This document shows, piece by piece, positions 33,807 through 42,792 of a stretch of 64,000 nt of DNA. Numbering within the stretch: position 1 is the stretch's first letter; every line of letters starts with the position of its first letter. Origin of the DNA: Burkholderia sp. SRS-W-2-2016 (GTDB lineage Bacteria > Pseudomonadota > Gammaproteobacteria > Burkholderiales > Burkholderiaceae); the NCBI RefSeq assembly GCF_001931485.1, contig NZ_MSDV01000023.1, positions 62,001-126,000 of the forward strand, read 5' to 3'. The translations under genes were made by a program, and so were the position numbers. A model generated the notes under the pieces. The model did no database searches and was not told the DNA's origin. It worked only from the letters and a program-made list of their open reading frames with translations.

Positions 33807-34136
33807 ATGGCTATTCAAGCGATTGGTAAATTTATTCTGGATAATGGTGGGGCTTTCGTGGCCAGAGGCGCGGTCGCGTACATAGAGCAAAATGGCACCC
33901 GCCATCTATCCGCGACGACGGGCGACATCCTCCTCGGTCAACACGCGATGGTCGACCCGGCACAGCTAGGCGTGCCGGACGGAAGCCTGATCCTGATGTA
34001 CGTGGTTGTCGTCGCCGGCACCGACAATGAAGCCACGCAGTCCTTCACATTCCAGAAAGAGTCCCGCGTCGTCGCCCATTACAGAATCAACGGCACGACG
34101 AAAATCAATACGCTGAGCCTGATTTCCGTAAATTAA
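33807..34136 (+). CDS. unknown 109-aa protein, copy 1 of a tandem pair
   Basis: 109 residues from ATG 33807 (MAIQAIGKF), chosen because it aligns exactly with the start of the paralogue at 34389. Blocks shared by both copies are IGKF, NGG-FVARG-VAY, GDILLGQ, VDP, VPDGS, GTDNEA-QSF and NTL-LISV; about 60% of positions are identical without gaps. No signal peptide or membrane helix; the composition is beta-rich with no Cys. The family is not recognised. GACGGGGTG upstream could serve as ribosome site. Confidence 0.7.
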   Translation: MAIQAIGKFILDNGGAFVARGAVAYIEQNGTRHLSATTGDILLGQHAMVDPAQLGVPDGSLILMYVVVVAGTDNEATQSFTFQKESRVVAHYRINGTTKINTLSLISVN

Positions 34137-34388
34137 TCCGTCTGATCCGCCCGCCCGAGCATTCTTTTCGATGCTCTGCGCCGGCCTTTGCAGCGACGCA
34201 ACGCATCGTCGACTTTCACGAGAGCACTCATGTTCATCCCGGCTGTTGAGGATGACGGCGGTGGCTTTGAATAAGAAAAATTAAATATTTATCGAATCGA
34301 TTGAAAGGAAATTAAATTTTCCGGGTGTTGATTTGCCCGGGAAATCGCAGTCGCACGTCCACTTCAAATCCATTAAGGAGCAGATGTC

Positions 34389-34718
34389 ATGGCCATGACA
34401 AAAATCGGCAAATTCACTTTGCACAATGGTGGGGGCTTTGTGGCGAGGGGCGAGGTCGCCTACCTCGACGACAACGGAGAAAAACATCTGTCGGGCAACG
34501 CGGGCGACATCCTGCTGGGCCAGACCAAGGACGTCGATCCGGGCAAGCTCAACGTGCCGGACGGCAGCATCATCTCGCTCTACGTGTTCGTCGTGTGGGG
34601 CACCGACAACGAAGCCCGGCAATCCTTCATTTACCAGAGCGGATCGCCGGTCACCGCCAATTACACGATCACCGGCACGACCTTGGGCAATACGCTGGGC
34701 CTCATTTCGGTGGAGTGA
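34389..34718 (+). CDS. unknown 109-aa protein, copy 2 of a tandem pair
   Basis: 109 residues, start supported by AAGGAGCAGATGTC. An ungapped paralogue of the protein at 33807. Conserved charged/Gly motifs (GKF, GDILLGQ, VPDGS, GTDNEA) in a beta-rich sequence suggest a small sandwich or barrel domain, possibly a binding or structural protein. The two copies are separated by 252 bp of AT-rich DNA. The flavoprotein gene starts 106 bp downstream on the same strand, so co-expression is possible. Confidence 0.8.
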   Translation: MAMTKIGKFTLHNGGGFVARGEVAYLDDNGEKHLSGNAGDILLGQTKDVDPGKLNVPDGSIISLYVFVVWGTDNEARQSFIYQSGSPVTANYTITGTTLGNTLGLISVE

Positions 34719-34824
34719 CCCGCTTCATCTTGCTCGCCGGAGCGAGGCTCCGGCGCCTGCCTCTGGCCAATGCATGAAGCACAATCCACCGCGCGGACCT
34801 TCGCGGCCGCCAAAGAGATCAATC

Positions 34825-36348
34825 ATGAATATTCCGGATGATAGCGGCGACAGCAACGAGAACCGTTGGACCAATTGGGCCGGGAACCTCACGTCGGTGC
34901 CGGACGCGATCGAGCGTCCCGGCAGCGTGGCTGACGTCCAGGCGCTGGTGGCGCGCTCGCGCGGCAGCACGCTGCGCATGATCGGCACCGGGCATTCGTT
35001 CAGCCCGCTGGTCGTCAACAACGCGGAGACGCTGGTCGACATGTCGAACTTCGCGAAGGGGCAGCGAAAGGCATGGCGCTGGCAGGACAAGGGGCTCAAC
35101 CTCGTGAGCTTCTTGCCTTCCGCGAGCTGGGCGGAGGTGCGCGACGCGCTCACCGCGCCCGATCCGGCATTGCCGCCGATGTACCTGTCGTCGACCGGCG
35201 CGCTGGCGTCGATCAATGCGACCGGCTTCGTCGCCGCCGGTTGTCACGGCACGGGCTGGCATCAGCGGACGGTTTCGGACTTTGTCCACGCGATCGAATT
35301 CGTCGCCGCCGATGGCCAGCTCCATGTGTTTTCGGACGACACCACGCCCAACGAGATGGCGGCCGCGCGCGTGAGCCTGGGCACGCTCGGCGTGATCACG
35401 AAGCTGACGCTGCGGGTCGAGCCGCTGTTTAATCTGCATGACGAAGAGATCGTCACCGCGACCGAAAGCGTGATGGGCCCGAATCCGCAGGGCACCGGTG
35501 GCGAGATCAGGCCGCAGAACCTGCACAAGCTGGTGACCGAAAACGAATATGTCGAGTTGTTCTGGTTTCCGGGCAGCGGCTACAACAACGGCCAGATCTG
35601 GATCAAGAAGTTCAATCGCACAACTGAGGAACCGCGCGACATTCCGTTGCGTCCGGACGGCTGGATCGACAAGATGGCCACGGCGGTAATGGGCTGGACG
35701 GCCACGCATCCGCTGCTGTGGCCGCCGATCCTGTCGATGACGTGGAACACGATCAACGACCGCGCCAAAGCGATCGAAGCGAAGGGCGGTTTCGTCGCGC
35801 CCGCGCCGCGGGTGTTCTTCTACGCGGACCAGGCGTTCCCGATTCTCGATCTGGAGGTTGCGCTGCCGATTCCCGCGACAGGGCCGGGTACGTGGGACGT
35901 CGGCAATGTAGTGCGCGCGTGGTACGCCGCGTTGAACTACGCGTACAAGTTCCAGGGCGACTTTCCATTGACCACCTGTCTGCATGCGCGCTTTACGCGT
36001 ACCAGCGAGTCGCTGCTGTCGCCGGCATTTTCGACGGCGGCCGACGACCGGGTGTGCTGGATGGAAATTCTCAGCGCCTATCCGAAGTCGGAGCCCGATG
36101 CGAACAAGCGGGCGCAGGCGATGGCGTCGCATCTGGCGATGATCAATGCGGTGATGGCGGACTGGATCGGCACGCGGCATGCGCGGCCGCACTGGGCGAA
36201 GAACTGGCAATACATCACGCCGCATGTCGACGTGAAGGCGCTTTATCCGCAGCAGAATCTTGCCGGGTTCAATTCACTGCGCAGCCGGCTCGATCCGGGC
36301 GGGATGTTCGTCAACCACTTCCTCGCGCAGCAGGGACTGTTTTCCTGA
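34825..36348 (+). CDS. FAD-dependent aldonolactone oxidase-like protein (VAO family)
   Basis: 507 residues from ATG 34825; the longer frame upstream is a shadow of the 109-aa gene. The N-terminal FAD-binding domain has the motif GTGHSFSPLVVNNAETLVDMS and the second block TGFVAAGCHGTGWHQRTVSDFV. The C-terminal ALO-type domain contains RPHWAKNWQYITP, the HWxK signature of gulono/arabinono-lactone oxidases, and ends NSLRSRLDPGGMFVNHFL. No signal peptide is seen. The substrate is likely a sugar lactone or polyol but is unproven. Confidence 0.88.
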   Translation: MNIPDDSGDSNENRWTNWAGNLTSVPDAIERPGSVADVQALVARSRGSTLRMIGTGHSFSPLVVNNAETLVDMSNFAKGQRKAWRWQDKGLNLVSFLPSASWAEVRDALTAPDPALPPMYLSSTGALASINATGFVAAGCHGTGWHQRTVSDFVHAIEFVAADGQLHVFSDDTTPNEMAAARVSLGTLGVITKLTLRVEPLFNLHDEEIVTATESVMGPNPQGTGGEIRPQNLHKLVTENEYVELFWFPGSGYNNGQIWIKKFNRTTEEPRDIPLRPDGWIDKMATAVMGWTATHPLLWPPILSMTWNTINDRAKAIEAKGGFVAPAPRVFFYADQAFPILDLEVALPIPATGPGTWDVGNVVRAWYAALNYAYKFQGDFPLTTCLHARFTRTSESLLSPAFSTAADDRVCWMEILSAYPKSEPDANKRAQAMASHLAMINAVMADWIGTRHARPHWAKNWQYITPHVDVKALYPQQNLAGFNSLRSRLDPGGMFVNHFLAQQGLFS

Positions 36349-36588
36349 GCCGCTATTCGAACGCGGCACGAGAGCACCAGGAGGGGGCGCGGCCTGCGAA
36401 TTGCTGCGCCCCGTTTTCTATCCCGCGACAAAGCGATCAAAGGTCGCTGGTTCGCAAAACAGGTAGACGGATTTGCTTGCAGTGCAACAGACTCCCATTG
36501 CAGACGGACGTTGATTAGCCCCGCCATTAGCGATACCTTTACATCCATCCTGGCGTCGAATGCTGATCAACGAAGGGAGAACCGTTTC

Positions 36589-37059
36589 GTGAAGAGAGCA
36601 TGGGTTTTCTCCTGCATCGTCGCGGTGAGCGTGATCGCCGGCGGATGCGGCAAGCAAGGGTCAGGGGGCGGCACGGAGGCCTCGGGCGCGTCCGCGGCCG
36701 ACGCGCCGGGTTCGGCCGCGTCGGGTGTCAGCGGTCCGGTCGCCGCGTCGGGCCCGCAGCCGGCGGGCATGCTCGGTTCCATCGCGAAGGCGCAGCTGCC
36801 GGCGGAAGCGGCCGAAACACTGCGGCTGATCAAGGCGGGCGGCCCGTTCCCGTTCAGCGAGGATGGCGTGATGTTCCGTAACAGCGCGGGTCTGCTGGCG
36901 CAGCATCCGCGCGGCTACTACCGCACCTACACGGTTCGCACGCCCGGTGCGACGGATCGCGGGTTGCGCCGGATCGTTTGCGGGGGACCTCGCAAACAGA
37001 TCGGCGACTGTTATTACACCGAGGATTACTACGTCAGCTTCAAGCGTATTTCGGACTGA
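36589..37059 (+). CDS. exported RNase N1/T1-family homologue with altered active site
   Basis: 156 residues from GTG 36589 (AAGGGAGAACCG upstream). A signal peptide ends at a lipobox-like IAGGC, then a Gly/Ser/Ala linker. Residues ~70-156 match the guanyl-specific RNase Sa/N1 fold (AETLRLIKAGGPFPFSEDGV, GLRRIVCGG). Compared with RNase Sa, the general-base Glu (YYHEYTV) is Thr113 (YYRTYTV) and the general-acid His (GDHYATF) is Tyr147 (EDYYVSF), while the Arg is kept. It may be inactive. No barstar inhibitor is adjacent. Confidence 0.78.
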   Translation: MKRAWVFSCIVAVSVIAGGCGKQGSGGGTEASGASAADAPGSAASGVSGPVAASGPQPAGMLGSIAKAQLPAEAAETLRLIKAGGPFPFSEDGVMFRNSAGLLAQHPRGYYRTYTVRTPGATDRGLRRIVCGGPRKQIGDCYYTEDYYVSFKRISD

Positions 37060-37092
37060 ATAGAACAGCCGACCGCGTTGGCATTAACGCAG

Positions 37093-38013
37093 CTAAGCTG
37101 CCTGGGCGGCCCAGTACGAGATCGCATCCTGCTTGTCGAACACGAAGGCTTTCAGCGCGAGTTGTTGCTCCGAAGTCAAACCTTCGAATTCGAGTCCATG
37201 TGTGCACAGCGCTGCCGGAGCAGTCCCTGCCTGCACATTGCGGATTACCGCGACCGCCTGAAACTCCGTATCGACACTGCGGGTGGTCAGTTGCAGCGCC
37301 ACGCACACGCGCTCGCCGACCCGCCCGATCGGCGCGGTCGCCGCGAGCGACATGCCGAACACGCTCAGATCGCAGCCGATGCCCATCCCGTCCAGCGTGA
37401 TTCCGGTCAAATCCTGGCCATGACGCACGGCAAGCCGGGTTCGCACCCGCACCGCTTTACGTTCGCGCAACTGCCGGATATTGCCCGGCGCGGACAGCAC
37501 CAGATAGTCGAACGGGTACGTGCAAACCGCCTCGACAGTGCACACGAACCAGAACACCGCCTTGGTGGTCACCGCGACGATCTCGACGTTCTGGCCGGGC
37601 GTCGGCGTGAAAGGCTGACCGTCGATGACCGGCGGCGTGACGAACAGCGTCTGGCTCTGACTGAAACCGATCACGCGGCTCGCATGCATCGCGCGGCCCA
37701 TGCCGATCTGACCGCGCATGCCGAGCAATGCGCCGATCGTCAGTTGCATGTCTTCGAGCGTGACCGGGTTCGCGCCGGTGTCGCGGGTGTTCTGCTGGAA
37801 CCCGGTGGCGTCGCCGCGCCGGGGCTGGAAATGCGACACGAGAAAAGTGCGCTGTGCTTCGCGGCACAGCACCGTGCCCGCGCGCAGCAGTATGCTGCCG
37901 TCCTGGTCCACCACGCCCCACGGCAGGGGCTCCCCGATTGGTAACTCTTCGCCTGCCAATGGTGCGACTGTGGTTACGCGGCCTGGTCCGTCGACATGCT
38001 TGCGCTCGAGCAT
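37093..38013 (-). CDS. YcgR-like PilZ c-di-GMP-binding protein
   Basis: 306 residues. The N-terminal part (about residues 1-170) is a flagellar-brake-like domain. The PilZ domain follows with the c-di-GMP motif RERKAVRVR (RxxxR) and CDLSVFGMSL (D/N-x-S-x-x-G). Such proteins slow the flagellar motor or control surface polymers at high c-di-GMP. It is convergent with the RNase-like gene; the stop codons are 34 bp apart. Confidence 0.82.
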   Translation of the reverse strand: MLERKHVDGPGRVTTVAPLAGEELPIGEPLPWGVVDQDGSILLRAGTVLCREAQRTFLVSHFQPRRGDATGFQQNTRDTGANPVTLEDMQLTIGALLGMRGQIGMGRAMHASRVIGFSQSQTLFVTPPVIDGQPFTPTPGQNVEIVAVTTKAVFWFVCTVEAVCTYPFDYLVLSAPGNIRQLRERKAVRVRTRLAVRHGQDLTGITLDGMGIGCDLSVFGMSLAATAPIGRVGERVCVALQLTTRSVDTEFQAVAVIRNVQAGTAPAALCTHGLEFEGLTSEQQLALKAFVFDKQDAISYWAAQAA

Positions 38014-38139
38014 TCATTACCCCGTTATTTTGTTTAAGGTATTTATTCTTGTCGTTATTATTTTTTATTTATCTTACCGGGGCCATTAATTATCGTCAAA
38101 GTGCTGTTCGGTCATATTAATCGACCGGCTAAAGGCCAT

Positions 38140-38169
38140 AAAAAAACCGTCCGACAGAGCCGGACGGTT
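38140..38169 (-). terminator. intrinsic terminator of the 38.2 kb lipoprotein gene
   Basis: A perfect 9-bp stem AACCGTCCG / CGGACGGTT (38145-38153 and 38161-38169) with a 7-nt loop is followed, on the minus strand, by a run of T. It lies 35 bp past the stop of the gene at 38204. Confidence 0.9.
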
Positions 38170-38203
38170 TCTCGTCATCCACGTGCCGCAAAGCGGCGAG
38201 CGC

Positions 38204-40468
38204 TTACTGTCCCGGCGACCCGATCGACGCTGCTTTCAGCGGCTCGGAAATCCCGCCGTGCACGCCGACTACCGCCTCGACATAGTTCGGCGCCGTGGTC
38301 GACACGGTATCCCACACCGCGGACACCTTCGCATTGCCGCCGACGAACACGGCACCCGCATGATTGCCGGCGGCGGCGAGGGCGGTGTCCGCACCCGTGG
38401 CCGTCGGAATCGCCCGGGTCGTGCCGTCTCCCTGCGCGGCGCTGATCGGCGTGCCGTAGTTCATCGCGGCGGCCACATTGCCGTTCGCGTCATAGACGAT
38501 CACCGCATCGCCCTTACCCAAACCGATCGGGTTCGCGGCATCGTTATTGACGTTCAGCATCGCGACGACCGGAACGGTGCCGGCGAGACCCCAGGTTGTC
38601 CGGAACGTGTTTTCGTCCGTGCCGGGCACACCCGGAACCACCACCAGATGCTCGCCCGGGGCCAGCATCGTACCGGCGACGAAGGCCGCGCTGTTGTTCG
38701 CGTCGTTGACGTCGGCATGGCTGTCGCCCCACTTCCAGCCGGTCAGATCGATCGCGGTGCCGCCGTAGTTATAGAGCTCGAAGAAATCCTGACCGCCGTC
38801 GGCGTTCGAGTTGACCTCCGAGATCAGCACGGTCGGCGCTGGCGCGCCTGCCGCCGCGGTCGTGAAGCTGCGCGTGGTGCCCGCATACGGGTTGCCGTAC
38901 AGGTCGGTGATCACGCCGCTGGCCAGCTGGACGGTATAGCGCGAGCTGTCCTGCAACGCCTGCGTCAACGTGATGGTCACGCGGCCGCCGTTGAATTTGA
39001 CCTGGCTCGTGTCGTCGATCGACACGTTGCGCGTATCGGAACCGTTGCTGATCACGATGTTGCCCGCGCCCGCCTGCACGACTTCGTCGAACGACAGCGT
39101 CATGTGGTTGCCGATGATGCCGGTCGCGCCATCGACCGGCGCGGTGCTGGTCAGTGTCGGAGCCGTGTGATCGACGGTGCCGACCGCCTTGAACGAGAGC
39201 GTCGATGCGTCGGACACCGCGGCGGCATTGCCGCCCGAGCCCGTCTTGATCGCGCCGGCCGGATAGGTGATGTGGTAGCTGGTGCCGGCCACCATGTAGA
39301 ACTTCGGATGGATCTTCATCACGCTGCCGCTGAACGTCACTTGCGACGTGTCGGTCACGGCGATCGTGCGCGTATCGTCCGCGCCGTTGCTGAGCACGAT
39401 ATTGCCCGCACCCGCTTTGACCGCCTGATCGAACGTCAGGTAGAGGTTGCTGCCGATACCGACACTGTTCGCGCCGGTGCTCGGCTTGAACACGGTCAGG
39501 CCCGGCAGGCTCGGCCCCGCGGCCTGTTCGCCGACCGCGTAAATGGTGCCGTCCGAGTCCATCGTCACGCCTTCGTTCTGCGCGGTGGCGCTCATATACA
39601 GGCTGCTCAGCAGTTTGCCGGTACGGTCCATCTGGACGATCCTGCCGTCCGGCGCGCCGATGATGATCACGTTGCCGTAATCGGGCGCATTGGCCGGCGC
39701 GATATTCGACAGCGCGAACACGTCGTTGAATGCGGACAGACCGGTCGTCGCCGCGTCGAATAGCGCGGGCGGATTATCGGTCGTCGGCAGAATAGCGGTG
39801 CCGTTCGAGGCGGTCGCCGAACCGGCTGCGAAATCGATCGCGGCCTGGAAGATGCTGGTGGGCTGCGACTGGCGCACCGCGATATAGCCGCCGGTTTTGG
39901 GATCGAAAGTAATACCTTCGATACCGACGTTGGAAACCGTGGTCCCCAGTTTGACCGACTGCACGTCCGCGCGGCGCAGTGTGCCGCCCGCCACGTAGGT
40001 GAACAGATCGACCTGACGCAGACGCTCTTCCACCAATGCGAACTTGCCGCCGCCGACATAGGTGATGCCTTCGGTGTCCTCGAAGTCGCCGGCGTTCAGC
40101 GTCATCGAATCGATCACGTGACCGTCGCTCTTCGCAACCTGCACGACCGCGGTCGCGCCGTCGCCGATCACAAACAACGAATCGGTGTCCTTGTCATAGG
40201 TGACACCGGATGCTTCCGCATTCAGCAGATTGGTGCCGGACGTTGCGTACTGCAGAGGAAACATCGCCGTCTGCGTATAGCTATTCAGATCGTAGGTACT
40301 TTGCGGATCGCTGAATGCGAGCGCTGGAATTTTGCTGTCTACTACCGGCGCAGCATTGCCGCCGTTATTGCCGCCGGTATTGCCGGCAGCATTGACGCCA
40401 TTGTCGCCCCCGCCACATGCGCTCAGACCGGCTGCGAGAATCGCAGAAATTAAAAGTTCTTTTTTCAC
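38204..40468 (-). CDS. large lipoprotein: YjiK-like propeller, Ig-like domains, lamin-tail domain
   Basis: 754 residues. GTG at 40468 gives a signal peptide with lipobox GLSACGGG; upstream codons would bury it. Residues ~60-330 are an SdiA-regulated/YjiK-like beta propeller (GVTYDKDTDSLFVIGDGA, EDTEGITYVGGGKFALVEE). Two SbsA/SwmB-type Ig-like domains follow, each with YLTFDQAVKAGAGNIVLSNG or similar. The C-terminus has a lamin-tail domain (LISEVNSNADGGQDFFELYN, IDLTGWKWGDS). Lamin-tail and YjiK domains occur in surface proteins and esterase-like enzymes. Function unknown. Confidence 0.82.
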   Translation of the reverse strand: MKKELLISAILAAGLSACGGGDNGVNAAGNTGGNNGGNAAPVVDSKIPALAFSDPQSTYDLNSYTQTAMFPLQYATSGTNLLNAEASGVTYDKDTDSLFVIGDGATAVVQVAKSDGHVIDSMTLNAGDFEDTEGITYVGGGKFALVEERLRQVDLFTYVAGGTLRRADVQSVKLGTTVSNVGIEGITFDPKTGGYIAVRQSQPTSIFQAAIDFAAGSATASNGTAILPTTDNPPALFDAATTGLSAFNDVFALSNIAPANAPDYGNVIIIGAPDGRIVQMDRTGKLLSSLYMSATAQNEGVTMDSDGTIYAVGEQAAGPSLPGLTVFKPSTGANSVGIGSNLYLTFDQAVKAGAGNIVLSNGADDTRTIAVTDTSQVTFSGSVMKIHPKFYMVAGTSYHITYPAGAIKTGSGGNAAAVSDASTLSFKAVGTVDHTAPTLTSTAPVDGATGIIGNHMTLSFDEVVQAGAGNIVISNGSDTRNVSIDDTSQVKFNGGRVTITLTQALQDSSRYTVQLASGVITDLYGNPYAGTTRSFTTAAAGAPAPTVLISEVNSNADGGQDFFELYNYGGTAIDLTGWKWGDSHADVNDANNSAAFVAGTMLAPGEHLVVVPGVPGTDENTFRTTWGLAGTVPVVAMLNVNNDAANPIGLGKGDAVIVYDANGNVAAAMNYGTPISAAQGDGTTRAIPTATGADTALAAAGNHAGAVFVGGNAKVSAVWDTVSTTAPNYVEAVVGVHGGISEPLKAASIGSPGQ

Positions 40469-40746
40469 GGTTTGGTAAGAAGTTGAAAGTTTATTGTGAG
40501 TTCGCGACCATAGCGGGCTTGTGTTGCATTTTCGTGATGGGTTTGTCGTATCGGTACAGCGCGATGGTTCGTTGCGCAATAGTTGGGACGCGACGAATGG
40601 CGAGAAGCAAAAGAGTTTGATTCGCACGGAAGTGACCACATCGATATGACCATGGCGTTCGCGACACCGTCGCGATACTCTTGCGCGTGCGCGCCGGCAG
40701 GGCCGTCGCGTTGCATCGAATCTTTCGTTACGGAGCCCGTTTCGCG

Positions 40747-41976
40747 ATGTCCGATCAAACCAGTAGCGAAGCCGTCACGAGAGCCGATACCCGCGCGCGG
40801 CGATCCGCGTTGCGTCAGGTCGCGGCTTCGAGGCTCTTTCTCGGCTCGACGATCGCGATGTTCCTGTCGGGCCTCGGCACATCGGCGGCCGCGCCGCAGA
40901 TCGTGCTGTTTCTGGTGAAAGAACTCGGTGCCTCGCTGCCGTTAGCGGGGCTTTATTACCTGACGAGTCTTGCCGCGCCGGTCGCCGGTTATCTGGTCGG
41001 CCGCTATTCGGATCGCAGCGGTAATCGGCTGGGGCTGTTTCGTGTTTGCGCGGTGGCGGGTTTCGTCGGTTGGGCGGGAGTGGCGCTCGCCACGTCGGTC
41101 TGGATGCCATTCGTTATCGCCGTCGCGTTGCTGGCGGTTTCCGGCGCGACTGCTTCGCAGATTTTCGCGGCGGTTCATGATGAACTGAGCCGCCGGCCCG
41201 ACGATTCGAACGAGAGCGTCGTTGCGATGATCCGTATGGCGCTGACGGGCGGTTGGATCGTCGGACCGGTGCTCGGTGCGTGGGTCGCGGCCGCCTATGG
41301 TTTGCGGCCGATGCTTTGGCTCACGGCTATCTGCACGCTTTTGCAGATCGTCCCGCTGGGAACGCTGAATCCGATCGCCGTGCCCCACGCGCAGTCAGCG
41401 GGGGAACCCACGCATCACTCGAGCCTGAGGGCGATGCTGCCGCTGCTGACGTTCACCGCTCTATTCGTGCTGGTCTATGCGGGGGAGCCGATAAAGTACG
41501 GATTCCTGCTGATCTATATGGAAGAACATCTGAAGCTCAGTCCGGCCGTGCGGGGAGCGGTCATCGGGATCCAGCCGTTCATCGAACTGCTCATCATGCC
41601 GTTCAGCATTGGCCTCGGTCGGCGGTTCGGCAATGTGTGGTTGATGTGCATGGCGGCGGCGTTGGGCGTGCTGGCCAATCTGTGCTTCGCGTTCTGGCCG
41701 TCCGCGATGGGAGTGTTCGCCGGACAGATTCTGATGGGCGGCGTGTGGGGCGTGTTCATGGTGCTGGGTATTATCGTCGCGCAGCGGCTGCTGCCGCATG
41801 CGGTGGCTACCGCTTCGGCGATCTTTATGAGTTCTAGCGCGTTGGCCTCGGCGCTCGGCGGCGTTGCGGGTGGGCTCGGTGTTGCGTGGTTGGGGTTGCC
41901 GAGTGTTTATCTATTGCCGGCTCTGTTTGCCGGTGCGGCGGTGATTGGGCTGGCGGTGATGGCGCGAGCTGATTGA
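40747..41976 (+). CDS. MFS sugar-efflux-type transporter
   Basis: 409 residues from ATG 40747 with GGAG further upstream; an in-frame start at 40681 adds an unlikely Arg-rich extension. About 12 hydrophobic segments are present. The loop motif GYLVGRYSDRSGNRLGLF is the MFS 2-3 signature, and the arrangement (GGWIVGPVLGAWVAAAYG) resembles SetA/SotB sugar efflux transporters. Substrate unknown. High GC, unlike the 26-34 kb segment. Confidence 0.85.
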   Translation: MSDQTSSEAVTRADTRARRSALRQVAASRLFLGSTIAMFLSGLGTSAAAPQIVLFLVKELGASLPLAGLYYLTSLAAPVAGYLVGRYSDRSGNRLGLFRVCAVAGFVGWAGVALATSVWMPFVIAVALLAVSGATASQIFAAVHDELSRRPDDSNESVVAMIRMALTGGWIVGPVLGAWVAAAYGLRPMLWLTAICTLLQIVPLGTLNPIAVPHAQSAGEPTHHSSLRAMLPLLTFTALFVLVYAGEPIKYGFLLIYMEEHLKLSPAVRGAVIGIQPFIELLIMPFSIGLGRRFGNVWLMCMAAALGVLANLCFAFWPSAMGVFAGQILMGGVWGVFMVLGIIVAQRLLPHAVATASAIFMSSSALASALGGVAGGLGVAWLGLPSVYLLPALFAGAAVIGLAVMARAD

Positions 41977-42023
41977 ATACGTCCGCTCAATGCTCGCGCG
42001 ATTCCAGCAGGCTGCCACGCAAC

Positions 42024-42767
42024 CTACACCCGCGCACTGCCAACCATTCCAGGCATTAACGCACTCCCCCCCGCCCCAGCACCACCCCCCGTCCGATGCA
42101 ACGCGCTAACCCACTGCGCGACCCGCTCCGGATCCAGCCTCGAACGCCGCCCATCCGCGCACAACGCAGTGCGGAAACCCGCCACGTCCGGCGCCAGCGC
42201 ACGAATCTGTTCCAGTTGAGCCCAGCCGAGCGCGCCGGCAATTCCCACCATCGCACCGCGCGAACGAGCAAGCCGCAACCAGCGCGCCAACGAGTCGACA
42301 TCGACATGATCGAACAGCGTATTACCGTCCTTGCCGGCGGTATCGAACATCATCCCGGCGAAGCCGAGCGCGGCGGTATGACTGACCAGTTCGTCGTCCA
42401 TCCCGCCGTCGCACAACAACACCGGCACCACGGTGGCCGGCAGATTCGCGAGCTGTTCGATGCAGCGCCGCGCACTCGGCCCGCGCGTCACGCCGACCTT
42501 CACATAGTCGACTCCCGCATCGCTGACATCGATCACGCGCGCGGCGATCTCATCTATCGCATCGGTGGGCACGTCGCCGATCGTCGCGCTGATCGGCTTG
42601 ACCGGATAACGCGCGCGCAACTGTCGCGCGATGTCCGCGATCGCGACGCTCGGCAGTCCGCCGAGCGCGCCTTCGTTCGGTTCCTTCAGGTCGATCAGTT
42701 CGGCGCCGGCGCGAGCCGCGTCGAATGCTTCCTCAGCCGAGCGGACGCTCGCGAGCAATGCGGTCAT
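42024..42767 (-). CDS. mfnB: MfnB, (5-formylfuran-3-yl)methyl phosphate synthase
   Basis: 247 residues. MTALLASVRSAEEAFDAARA and the next LIDLKEPNEGALGGL match the MfnB/DUF556 family, which makes the furan precursor of methanofuran from two glyceraldehyde-3-phosphate. Conserved Lys and Asp residues are seen in ELIDLKEP and VDYVKVGVTRGP. The start has CCGGAGAGTTTCG upstream. It is 26 bp downstream of the DUF447 gene on the same strand. It is separated from the other mfn-like genes by the accessory region. Confidence 0.88.
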   Translation of the reverse strand: MTALLASVRSAEEAFDAARAGAELIDLKEPNEGALGGLPSVAIADIARQLRARYPVKPISATIGDVPTDAIDEIAARVIDVSDAGVDYVKVGVTRGPSARRCIEQLANLPATVVPVLLCDGGMDDELVSHTAALGFAGMMFDTAGKDGNTLFDHVDVDSLARWLRLARSRGAMVGIAGALGWAQLEQIRALAPDVAGFRTALCADGRRSRLDPERVAQWVSALHRTGGGAGAGGSALMPGMVGSARV

Positions 42768-42792
42768 CGAAACTCTCCGGAAGAAAAGAAAA

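Noticed and set aside
34426..34824. N-terminal extension of the flavoprotein
   Set aside because: Frame runs antiparallel in content to the 109-aa gene in another frame; family homology begins at ATG 34825.
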